Of a stretch of DNA of 64,000 bases, positions 27,524 to 35,289 are shown piece after piece. The position numbers were made by a program, and so were the translations under genes. Position 1 is the first letter of the stretch; the number at the start of each line of letters is the position of its first letter. A model generated the notes under the pieces. The model searched no databases and was not told where the DNA came from. It saw only the letters and a list, made by a program, of their open reading frames with translations. The DNA comes from an uncultured bacterium (GTDB lineage: Bacteria > Patescibacteriota > Saccharimonadia > Saccharimonadales > Saccharimonadaceae), in contig CAILCF010000002.1 of NCBI GenBank assembly GCA_903832635.1, forward strand, positions 95,136 to 159,135. Reading direction: 5' to 3'.

Positions 27524-28670
27524 AACTCGAACAATTAAACCCGATATTCAGCACAAACAACAACCGATTAACGGTCAACCCAGCGGTATAAAAATACCTA
27601 AAAAATCAACACTGCATAAAAACTGGGGTCTGATAATTAGTCTGGCAGTGGTTGCTTTGATACTTATCTCTATAATTTCAGGATATATTTGGTTTCAAAT
27701 CCAACTTTCTCCAGCCGGCAGCGACAAACATCAGTATGTAAAAATCAAGATATCTGAGAACAGTACTTCCAGTCAAATAAGCCAACAACTTCAAGATAAA
27801 AAAATTATACGAAATTCCCTAGTTTTTGATATTTACGTTAAACTTTCCGAAAAAGGTAGCAAACTCCAGGCAGGAACATACCGCCTGTCACCGGCAGATA
27901 CAACGCCTCAGATTATCGAACACTTTACCAAAGGTGCTGTCGATGAATATAAGATAACGTTTTATCCCGGCGCAACCCTGACAGACAACTCAGACAAAGT
28001 CAACAAGCAAGACGTAACCAGCGTACTAAAAAAGGCTGGCTATTCGGAATCAGAAATTTCATCAGCATTAACAGATGTGTACGACACTCCAAACGATGTA
28101 ATGTTATTCGATGGCAAACCATCAGGGACTAGTTTGGAGGGCTATATATACGGTGATACATATTCAATAAGTGACGGAGCAACAGTTCACGACATCTTGC
28201 AACGGGCTTTGGATCGATTTTATGGCGTAGTCAAAGGTAGTAATTTGGTTGAACGGTTCAAAGCTCATAAATTGAATTTATATCAAGGTATAACCCTGGC
28301 ATCAATTGTCCAACGTGAAGCTAGCACGGCCCAGGACCAAGGACAAGTTGCCCAGGTCTTTTATTCCAGGTTGGCTAGCGGAATGATGCTTGGCTCTGAT
28401 GTAACTTATCAATATATTGCTGATAAAACCGGTGTTGCAAGAGACCCGAACCTGGATTCGCCGTATAATACTCGTCGTGTTGCCGGGTTGCCTCCGGGAC
28501 CGATATCATCGCCAGGACTAACTGCCCTGGAAGCAGTTGCAAATCCGGCCTCTGGTGACTATCTGTACTTTTTGGCAGGGGATGACGGCGTAATGTATTA
28601 CGCCCACACCAGTGCTGAACATGATGCCAATATTGCTAAATATTGTAAAATAAATTGTAGTACGCCATAA
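27516..28670 (+). CDS. mltG: Endolytic murein transglycosylase MltG
   Basis: Cleaves nascent glycan strands to end peptidoglycan elongation. 384 residues: cytoplasmic basic N-terminus, membrane helix (GLIISLAVVALILISIISGYIWF), LysM-like subdomain, and YceG catalytic domain with the glutamate in ASIVQREAST plus SPYNTRRVAGLPPGPISSPG and the final YLYFLAGDDGVMYYAHT. A strong promoter for the next gene begins 2 nt after its stop. Confidence 0.95.
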   Translation: MPETRTIKPDIQHKQQPINGQPSGIKIPKKSTLHKNWGLIISLAVVALILISIISGYIWFQIQLSPAGSDKHQYVKIKISENSTSSQISQQLQDKKIIRNSLVFDIYVKLSEKGSKLQAGTYRLSPADTTPQIIEHFTKGAVDEYKITFYPGATLTDNSDKVNKQDVTSVLKKAGYSESEISSALTDVYDTPNDVMLFDGKPSGTSLEGYIYGDTYSISDGATVHDILQRALDRFYGVVKGSNLVERFKAHKLNLYQGITLASIVQREASTAQDQGQVAQVFYSRLASGMMLGSDVTYQYIADKTGVARDPNLDSPYNTRRVAGLPPGPISSPGLTALEAVANPASGDYLYFLAGDDGVMYYAHTSAEHDANIAKYCKINCSTP

Positions 28671-28671
28671 A

Positions 28672-28700
28672 TTGACATAAAAGGCAAGGGTATGTATACT
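28672..28700 (+). promoter_or_regulatory. Near-consensus sigma-70-type promoter
   Basis: TTGACA (28672-28677), 17-nt spacer, TATACT (28695-28700), with a TG just before the -10 box. Predicted transcription start is near 28707, giving an untranslated leader of about 215 nt before the LysM-CHAP gene. This contrasts with the many leaderless genes around it. Confidence 0.85.
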
Positions 28701-28706
28701 GGATAC

Positions 28707-28922
28707 CAGCACATTTGTGGTTTCGTCTACTGGTGCAGTTTATTATTTATAGACTGCGGGTGGGTAACACAAATCATAAATGGGCCTACCAATAAATGTC
28801 GTACGGGCGCAACAATCTAGAACTAATATTATTTAATATAAAGGTCGAAGGTGCCCCGTTCTTAGCGAGAAGATAAGACAAAGTAGGGTAGACGCCACTG
28901 TAGTAATGCAGTTGGCGGGAGT
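28707..28922 (+). ncRNA. Long structured 5' leader of the LysM-CHAP gene, candidate riboswitch
   Basis: Several local stems can be drawn: GCAGT/ACTGC (loop TTATTATTTATAG); GGTGGG/CCTACC; ACGGG...CCCGT; TCTTA/TAAGA; and a terminal hairpin CGCCACTG/CAGTTGGCG with one bulged A, directly before GGGAG and the TTG start. CCTAC of the second stem could instead pair with GTAGG near 28885, so alternative folds are possible. Leaders of cell-wall hydrolase genes often carry c-di-AMP riboswitches, but I do not see the conserved blocks of that class. Identity unknown. Confidence 0.55.
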
Positions 28923-30131
28923 TTGAAAATTCGTATTCCAATCAAATTGAGACTACCTCAAAGATTTGATAAAGCTAGCAAACAGCAAACCCAGGCAAAA
29001 ACTCGTCGTAGGACGAAGGCCTTGCTGAAACCGTCAGTCCTTGCTGTTTATGTTGGCATTTTTGCTGTTATTGTAGCTATGGTTTTTATCGGTTATCACG
29101 AACCGAAAGATACTTCAGTGGTTGCAAATGCAACTGCTGTTTCATCTTCAACCAGTCAGGTTGACCAAACTTCAGTCGATAATGTTGTTGCCACCAATGT
29201 CGCAGCCAATGTTGCAGCAGCAGCTAATTTGCCGATTGCGACGTCTGTTGCCAATATGGCGGTTTCAGCCCAAGCTAAAAGTCAATTTCTACAGACTGAC
29301 AGCCAGGGCCAAGGTACCACCAAACCGCAACTTGTAGGTTCAAACACTTCTACAAAACGAGCTGTCACCAGTTATACGGTGAAGGCGGGTGATACCGCTA
29401 CCAGCGTAGCTGCGCAGTTTGGTATTTCCGTTGATACGATCAAATGGGCAAATAATCTGACCTCAGATGCATTGACGGTCGGGTCGCAACTAAGAATTTT
29501 GCCTGTTGATGGTGTACTTTACTCGGTCAAATCGGGTGATACGATAGATTCGATTGCTACAAAATATGCAGTTGATAAGACTCGCTTGGTCCTATATAAC
29601 GACCTGGATGTCAGTGGCTTGCAACCAAATACCAGCATTATTTTACCAAATGCGGTACTACCAGGGAACGAGCGTCCGGGTTATGTTGCGCCGATGGTAG
29701 CGACAACCAATAATGACTTTAATGTATTTTATGGGGTCTCAGGGACTGGGTTTGGTGGATCAACCTGGAGAATCAGTGTCGGCACACCGGACGATGGACC
29801 ATATGCACACGGTAACTGTACGCTGTATGCCTTTAATAGACGAATCCAACTTGGGTTGCCGGTTGGTGGTGCTGGTGGGTTACCTGAGTGGGGGAACGCC
29901 GGCTCGTGGGCTCCAATGGCTGCTTCAGAAGGTTTGACAGTTAACCATACTCCTGGTGTCGGCGCAATCATGGCTGATTATGGACACGTTGCAATCGTTG
30001 AATCGTTGCTACCAAATGGCGACATCAGCATCAGCGAGATGAACGCTTACGTTTCTGGCGGTGGATACAATATCGTCTCCGGGCGGATTGTAATTGCCGG
30101 GAATACAAGCCATTACTGGTATATTCACTAA
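28923..30131 (+). CDS. LysM-CHAP peptidoglycan hydrolase
   Basis: 402 residues. Basic N-terminus, membrane helix near 38-57, an Ala/Thr-rich linker, two LysM glycan-binding repeats (YTVKAGDTATSVAAQFGIS; YSVKSGDTIDSIATKYAVD) and a C-terminal CHAP amidase/endopeptidase with cysteine in HGNCTLYAFNRR and histidine in DYGHVAIVES. It probably cleaves peptide cross-links during division. Translation starts at TTG with GGGAG only 1-2 nt away, a poor arrangement that fits control by the leader. obgE follows after 3 nt. Confidence 0.9.
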   Translation: MKIRIPIKLRLPQRFDKASKQQTQAKTRRRTKALLKPSVLAVYVGIFAVIVAMVFIGYHEPKDTSVVANATAVSSSTSQVDQTSVDNVVATNVAANVAAAANLPIATSVANMAVSAQAKSQFLQTDSQGQGTTKPQLVGSNTSTKRAVTSYTVKAGDTATSVAAQFGISVDTIKWANNLTSDALTVGSQLRILPVDGVLYSVKSGDTIDSIATKYAVDKTRLVLYNDLDVSGLQPNTSIILPNAVLPGNERPGYVAPMVATTNNDFNVFYGVSGTGFGGSTWRISVGTPDDGPYAHGNCTLYAFNRRIQLGLPVGGAGGLPEWGNAGSWAPMAASEGLTVNHTPGVGAIMADYGHVAIVESLLPNGDISISEMNAYVSGGGYNIVSGRIVIAGNTSHYWYIH

Positions 30132-30134
30132 GAT

Positions 30135-31430
30135 ATGTTTGTTGATACCGCCAAAGTATTTATCAGCGCAGGAAAAGGCGGCGACGGAGCTGTCAATTTT
30201 CGGCATGAGATTTATGTTGAAAAAGGCGGACCTGACGGAGGGGATGGTGGCAAAGGTGGTGATGTAGTATTTGTTGCAACTAGTGGGCTTAACACTTTGG
30301 TTGATTTCAGGTACAAGCCCGAGCTAAAGGCAAAACCTGGTGGAAACGGTACAAAACGTGACCGCCATGGCGCCGACGGTGAAGATTTGCTGGTTAAAGT
30401 CCCTATGGGCACAATCGTCCGAAAAAAAGACGAAATTATTGCGGACTTAGTGTCTGATGGGCAAAAGATTGTGATTGCAAAGGGCGGTGACGGTGGATTT
30501 GGCAATGCTCACTTTAAATCTTCGGTTCGTCAAACACCTAGGATTGCTGAAAAAGGTGAAATGGGTGAATCATTCGAGGCTACACTTGAACTGAAATTAT
30601 TGGCTGACGTAGGACTGGTCGGCTTTCCAAATGTTGGAAAATCAACATTTCTATCTGTTGTCAGTAATGCCAGACCGGAAATTGCTGATTACCCCTTTAC
30701 GACATTATCTCCTAACCTCGGTGTAGCAGATATCGACAACACAAGTTTACTAATTGCTGATATCCCTGGATTGATTGAGGGCGCCAGTGAGGGCAAGGGG
30801 TTGGGTGATGCGTTCTTGCGCCATGTTGAACGTACGGCAGTGTTGTTGCACCTGATAGACGCTTATACGGACGATATTGCCGGTGCGTATCAAACTATTC
30901 GCTCGGAACTAAGTAATTATAAGATTAATTTGGACACAAAGCCGGAAATTATCGCATTGACCAAAATTGATGGTCTGGACGACGAGATTGTTCAAATGCA
31001 AGTGGATGCTGTTAAAAAGGTCGCCGGCAAAACGCCGGTATTCGCTATTTCCTCGGTTGCACACAAAGGGTTGAATGAACTTTTACGAGGACTTCGTAAA
31101 AAAGTATTGGAAGCTAGGGAAAATGTCGAGTTAACAGATGAACCGGACGAAGGAATAGAAACGATATCACTGGGACAGGCAAAAATCGCTGATGCCTGGA
31201 ATGTGCAGCGGGTTGAAGATGATGAAGATGGAATCATAATTTTTAAAGTTAGCGGTGAAAAAGTTGAAAAATTCGCCAGACGAACTGACTTTGGCAATTT
31301 CGAAGGAGTCAATCGCCTGCGTGACATCTTGAAAAAACTGGGTATTACACATGAATTACATCGCCAGGGCGCCGAAGGTGACAGCGTAATCCAAATAGCT
31401 AATAACAAATTCACTTTTTTAGAACAATAA
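30135..31430 (+). CDS. obgE: Obg-family GTPase
   Basis: Essential ribosome-associated GTPase acting in 50S maturation and growth control, 431 residues. Gly-rich Obg fold (VFISAGKGGDGAVNFRHE; GGPDGGDGGKGGDV), G domain (GFPNVGKST, DIPGLIEGASEG, ALTKIDGL, AISSVAHKG) and a C-terminal OCT domain (AWNVQRVEDDEDGIIIFKV). It starts 3 nt after the LysM-CHAP stop, so it may share that gene's regulated promoter. Confidence 0.97.
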   Translation: MFVDTAKVFISAGKGGDGAVNFRHEIYVEKGGPDGGDGGKGGDVVFVATSGLNTLVDFRYKPELKAKPGGNGTKRDRHGADGEDLLVKVPMGTIVRKKDEIIADLVSDGQKIVIAKGGDGGFGNAHFKSSVRQTPRIAEKGEMGESFEATLELKLLADVGLVGFPNVGKSTFLSVVSNARPEIADYPFTTLSPNLGVADIDNTSLLIADIPGLIEGASEGKGLGDAFLRHVERTAVLLHLIDAYTDDIAGAYQTIRSELSNYKINLDTKPEIIALTKIDGLDDEIVQMQVDAVKKVAGKTPVFAISSVAHKGLNELLRGLRKKVLEARENVELTDEPDEGIETISLGQAKIADAWNVQRVEDDEDGIIIFKVSGEKVEKFARRTDFGNFEGVNRLRDILKKLGITHELHRQGAEGDSVIQIANNKFTFLEQ

Positions 31431-31436
31431 CTCTTT

Positions 31437-31488
31437 AAAATACATATTATAAAACAAAACCTTAATTTAGAAGGTCCGTCCTTCTAAA
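31437..31488 (+). terminator. GGTCCGTCC terminator with conserved upstream spacer, after obgE
   Basis: Hairpin with arms TTTAGAAGG and CCTTCTAAA and loop TCCGT at 31466-31488, preceded by TACATATTATAAAA, which is also shared with the copies at 10.7 and 13.7 kb. The spacer is only partly conserved here. Confidence 0.85.
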
Positions 31489-31552
31489 GACATTGCGCTT
31501 TTATTAACATTAGGCTTATACTAAAAACATAAATAGGATTATTTTTAAAGAT

Positions 31553-33028
31553 ATGAAAAAAATAAACAGACGACGCGTTGGTTCAAAACGTTCAGCGGGC
31601 TTCACTATTTTAGAGCTGTTAATAGTTATTGTTATTATTGCTATTTTGGCTGTTCTTACGATTGCATCATATATTGGAACTCAGGCCAGCGCCAGGGATG
31701 CCAGCGTACAATCCGATATAGACAGGATGGATGCAATACAGACGAATTACGGTGCAAATACCATGAAAAACGCAGTTGCTGGCAAAGCCTGGTATTCAGG
31801 CAACGGCTATGATTCTGATTTGGCATTTACTCCAAGTTCCGGTAATGTGATTGACGTAGTTATTAACTCAACCGACTATTGTATTAGGGGTTATAACCCG
31901 CAGGGCACGAAGAATTCAATTTTTAATTCATTTTATGAAGAATCCACAACCGGTTTCTGCAACCTACTTGGTCCATCAATAGCGGCAATTGTCGTCTATA
32001 ACGGTCCTACGTTAGGCCCGTTGACCGCCCTGAGCCCGGCAACTATCGCTTCAGGGTCAAATCCCGAAGGTATTGCTATTTCGGCCGACGGAACTTCACT
32101 TTACACTTCGAATAACGGTGGCAATACAATATCTATGTACAGTCGCAATACCAGTACCGGTCTTTTGACGCCACTTAGTCCAGCAACTAGAGCCACAGGG
32201 TCTTATCCAGTTGCTACTACTATCTCGCCCGACGGTACGTCGGTTTACGTTATAAACAATGGCGCGAGCACCATTTCAATGTATAGCCGAAATACCAGCA
32301 CCGGACTGCTTACGGCTCTAGTCCCAGCAACAATCGCCACGGATGCAGCAGGGGCTCCGACTGATATTAAAATAACAGCTGATGGCAATTCGGTTTATGT
32401 TGTGAATGTTATTTCCAATAAAATTTCAATGTATAGCCGAAATACCAGCACTGGACTGCTTACGGCACTTGTTCCGGCAACCATCGCTGCGGGGACGACT
32501 CCTCAGGGTATTGCTATTTCAGCCGATGGCAAATCACTTTATACCTCGAATACTGGCAACAATACCATTTCAATGTATAGCCGAAATACCAGCACCGGAC
32601 TGCTTACGGCACTTGTTCCGGCAACCATCGCCACAGGGACAGCCCCTTATTATATAACTATTTCGGCTGACGGTACATCCGTATATACATCGAACAATGG
32701 CGGCAACAATATTTCGATGTTCAGCCGTAATTCCGGCACGGGTTTATTGACGGCATTAGTCCCGGCAAACATTGCTTCAGGAACGGGTCCCGAATTTATT
32801 ACTATTTCGGTTGATGGGACAACAGTTTATGCCACGACTGATGCGAATAAAATTTATATTTATGGTCGTAATGCTAGTACTGGACTGCTTACGGCACTGG
32901 TTCCAGCGAATATCGCAACAGGGACAAGTCCGGTTAATATTGCAATTTCTCCTGGCGGAAAAACGGTATATGTAGATAATTATGGCGCTGCATCCATTTC
33001 AATGTATAGTCGGTATATCGGTTATTAA
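31553..33028 (+). CDS. Type IV pilin-like protein fused to a seven-bladed beta-propeller
   Basis: 491 residues. Prepilin leader and cleavage site G|FTILE, hydrophobic helix (LLIVIVIIAILAVLTIASYI), a pilin-like segment with two cysteines, then seven YVTN-type repeats of about 48 residues, each of the form LVPATIAxGxxP...ISADGxSVYxSNxGxxxISMYSRNxSTGLLTA. Seven repeats make a closed propeller, probably a binding module shown at the surface. Several blades share identical DNA stretches of about 60 nt (near 32275, 32425 and 32567), so they duplicated recently. Confidence 0.92.
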   Translation: MKKINRRRVGSKRSAGFTILELLIVIVIIAILAVLTIASYIGTQASARDASVQSDIDRMDAIQTNYGANTMKNAVAGKAWYSGNGYDSDLAFTPSSGNVIDVVINSTDYCIRGYNPQGTKNSIFNSFYEESTTGFCNLLGPSIAAIVVYNGPTLGPLTALSPATIASGSNPEGIAISADGTSLYTSNNGGNTISMYSRNTSTGLLTPLSPATRATGSYPVATTISPDGTSVYVINNGASTISMYSRNTSTGLLTALVPATIATDAAGAPTDIKITADGNSVYVVNVISNKISMYSRNTSTGLLTALVPATIAAGTTPQGIAISADGKSLYTSNTGNNTISMYSRNTSTGLLTALVPATIATGTAPYYITISADGTSVYTSNNGGNNISMFSRNSGTGLLTALVPANIASGTGPEFITISVDGTTVYATTDANKIYIYGRNASTGLLTALVPANIATGTSPVNIAISPGGKTVYVDNYGAASISMYSRYIGY

Positions 33029-33070
33029 CGGCACAATATTCTCGATGGTTTTGTTATATAATTAATCTTA

Positions 33071-34492
33071 ATGACAAAAACATTCTTTTTCTATGACCTT
33101 GAAACCAGCGGCCTAAGTGGGCGCGATGACCGAATAATGCAATTTGCTGGGATTCGGACTGATTTAGATTTAAAACAAATCGGCGAACCCGTTAATGAAT
33201 TTGTTAAATTAAACGACGATACTTTACCAAGCCCCGAAGCAGTGATGGTAACAGGGATAACTCCTCAGCAAACTCAAGATGAAGGCTACTGTGAAGCTGA
33301 ATTTTCGAAAAAATTGATATCCGACATATTCACGCCAAACACCATAGTTGTCGGCTTTAACAATATAAGATTCGATGACGAATTTATTCGTCATTTGTTT
33401 TGGCGGAATTTTTACGATTCGTACGAGTGGTCATGGAAAGATGGACGTTCGCGTTGGGACATATTAGATGTTGCAAGGATGACACGTGCACTTCGCCCCG
33501 AAGGTATAAATTGGCCGGTTGATGAAAAAGGCGTCGCTACAAATAGACTGGAATTAATTGGAAAATCGAACAAAATTGACCATCTGAAAGCTCACGATGC
33601 GTTAAGTGATGTTACGGCATTAATAGGGATTACTAAGCTAATAAAACAAAAACAACCGCAACTTTTTGACTATTTATTCAAGATGCGCGATAAAAACGAA
33701 GTCAAAAAGCTGGTTAATCTGGATGTAAAACAGCCATTCGTTTATTCAAGTGGACGTTATGATTCGCAGTTCAACAAGACGACCGTCGCTTTCCCATTAA
33801 CTGCCGGAAAAAACGGCAATGTGATAGTTTATGATTTACGTTATGATCCGTCCAAATTTATTAATATGAATCCAAAGGACTTGGCAAAGAAAATATTTGC
33901 AACCTGGGAAGAACGCAAGGCTGATGATTTTGAAAAACTTCCAGTCAAGGAGCTGCAATATAACCGTGCCCCAGCCGTCGCACCAATTGGTGTCTTAGGA
34001 CAAGGTGATGGCTGGAAAAAAATTGGTTTAAAGCAATCAATAATTGAAAAGCATAAAAAAATATTATTATCTGCTCCAGAATTTGCAGAAAATATCCGCA
34101 CGATTTACGAGAATCGTGAAGAATATAAAAAATCACCAGACCCGGAAGCCCAGTTGTATGATGGGTTTGTATCTGATGCTGACAAGATGCGTTGTGAAGC
34201 TGTCCGAAACGCCGGGCAAAACGAATTGGCTGATATGCACCCGAATTTTGTTGACGAACGGCTCAGTCCACTGCTATTACACTATAAGGCTAGGAATTTT
34301 CCAAAAAGTTTATCTGACACCGAATCAACTGAATGGGAAAAATGGCGTTCTGAACGAATTATGCGAGGATTACCAACCTATATGAATTCACTGCAAAAAA
34401 TATCATCCTCAACGACAGATGAAAATAAGCAATTTATTCTTCAGGAATTACACCTGTGGGCAGAAAGTATCATGCCCGCGGAAACCGAATAG
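33071..34492 (+). CDS. sbcB: Exodeoxyribonuclease I
   Basis: 3'-5' single-strand DNA exonuclease, 473 residues. DEDD motifs: FYDLETSG near the start, VGFNNIRFDDEF, and HDALSDVTALIG; the SH3-like and C-terminal helical domains of SbcB follow (FVSDADKMRCEAVR; ARNFPKSLSDTE). TATAAT at 33057-33062 leaves 8 nt before the ATG, so it is leaderless. Confidence 0.95.
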   Translation: MTKTFFFYDLETSGLSGRDDRIMQFAGIRTDLDLKQIGEPVNEFVKLNDDTLPSPEAVMVTGITPQQTQDEGYCEAEFSKKLISDIFTPNTIVVGFNNIRFDDEFIRHLFWRNFYDSYEWSWKDGRSRWDILDVARMTRALRPEGINWPVDEKGVATNRLELIGKSNKIDHLKAHDALSDVTALIGITKLIKQKQPQLFDYLFKMRDKNEVKKLVNLDVKQPFVYSSGRYDSQFNKTTVAFPLTAGKNGNVIVYDLRYDPSKFINMNPKDLAKKIFATWEERKADDFEKLPVKELQYNRAPAVAPIGVLGQGDGWKKIGLKQSIIEKHKKILLSAPEFAENIRTIYENREEYKKSPDPEAQLYDGFVSDADKMRCEAVRNAGQNELADMHPNFVDERLSPLLLHYKARNFPKSLSDTESTEWEKWRSERIMRGLPTYMNSLQKISSSTTDENKQFILQELHLWAESIMPAETE

Positions 34493-34762
34493 CTAGACGT
34501 GTTTTAATTTTCGAGTTTTTGGTTGTTTTTGCTTTGAAAACACCTGATATAATTTACGCATAATTTGCGGTTTCAGGCGGATGACAACAATTGATACCGC
34601 AAAAACGTACAAAACTAGCATTTGTTCGGGAGTAAGTTGAAGGTTAGTCCCTGGAATTATCCCAGCAAAAAAGAACATTATAAGTCCGTAACCGAAGTGG
34701 AGTGAGTCCAGGATGATTATCAGGCTGGTGACTAAGAAAAATACTGTAAAAAACTTTTTCAT
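34493..34762 (-). CDS. Small two-helix membrane protein
   Basis: About 89 residues with two membrane segments (FFTVFFLVTSLIIILDSL; MLVLYVFAVSIVVIRL) and a basic cytoplasmic tail (KQKQPKTRKLKHV). No family recognised. I chose the inner methionine at 34762, which opens a typical signal-anchor (MKKFFTVFF), over 34795. Tail-to-tail with the exonuclease gene; the two stops are adjacent. Confidence 0.6.
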   Translation of the reverse strand: MKKFFTVFFLVTSLIIILDSLHFGYGLIMFFFAGIIPGTNLQLTPEQMLVLYVFAVSIVVIRLKPQIMRKLYQVFSKQKQPKTRKLKHV

Positions 34763-34894
34763 AATGTATAAGAAACTATAACCCCAAAAAGGCATTAATA
34801 CAACTATAAGCGTTATATGTCAATGTGCTGTATTTCTCCGTATCCTTCACGTCATCATGATAAACAATAACCCCATCTTTCTACCGTCCGCTAT

Positions 34895-34996
34895 CACTTA
34901 CATTTATTCCAACAGCACACTCTACGTGTGACCTTTTAGGTCAGCACGTGGCGTTCGGCTGCCTACCGGCACAGTCTGTTTGGAATAAAGCAAGTG
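34895..34996. ncRNA. Structured element 1, candidate non-coding RNA
   Basis: Outer stem CACTT/AAGTG, then TTTATTCCA+ACAG pairing with CTGT+TGGAATAAA over 13 bp with one bulge. Inside is a second hairpin ACGTG-TGACC / GGTCA-G-CACGT with loop TTTTA (34924-34949) and a CGG/CCG pairing. The length and branching exceed a terminator. Strand of transcription is unknown. I looked for the conserved cores of SRP RNA, RNase P RNA and tmRNA and saw none. Confidence 0.55.
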
Positions 34997-35068
34997 ACAT
35001 CAGACGTAATAGGCACAGCTAGTAGACTTCACGTTATCTTGATAATAAGATAACCTGGTGAGTTGCCG

Positions 35069-35167
35069 TAAAATAACAGATGATTATTCCTGGCTATCCG
35101 AGTATGTTTGACCCGCCGTATGGCGGGGAGTTACGCAGGATACCAAGGATAATTAACTGTTATTTTA
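35069..35167. ncRNA. Structured element 2, candidate non-coding RNA
   Basis: Basal stem TAAAATAACAG/CTGTTATTTTA (11 bp), then ATTATTCCTGG against CCAAGGATAAT with small bulges, then TATCC/GGATA, a roughly symmetric internal loop of 10-12 nt on each side, and an apical CCCGCC-GTAT-GGCGGG hairpin. The ATTATTCC/GGATAAT part resembles the TTTATTCC/GGAATAAA stem of element 1. Could be an RNA or a folded DNA site. Confidence 0.55.
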
Positions 35168-35289
35168 AACGCGAAACGAGGTTGGTTGTCGTTTATTGGG
35201 ATGGCGGGGAGGATACGGCCAAAAAGTAAATAGGTATTTCTCCAACATCACTGGAAAATTGCGTCAAAACAGCGTATAATGGTCGGGTT

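Larger units (their letters stand above)
34796..35289. other. Gene-free stretch with a two-module structured locus
   Basis: No credible coding frame. It holds two large imperfect stem-loops (separate entries), a hairpin GTTATCTT/AAGATAAC at 35033-35054, and a 19-nt motif repeated with two mismatches at 34845-34863 and 35027-35045 (CTTCACGTYATCWTGATAA). Each motif copy lies upstream of one stem-loop, so the region looks like two related modules about 180 nt apart. TATAAT for uvrA lies at its right end. Confidence 0.7.

Noticed and set aside
28707..28922. c-di-AMP (ydaO-type) riboswitch
   Set aside because: Expected by context, but the conserved purine-rich blocks of that class are not visible, so I only call a candidate structured leader.
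34895..35167. SRP RNA, RNase P RNA, tmRNA or integron attC sites
   Set aside because: No GGAAG-type SRP core, no GAGGAAAGTCC or tRNA-like end, no integrase gene; the stems do not fit these classes.
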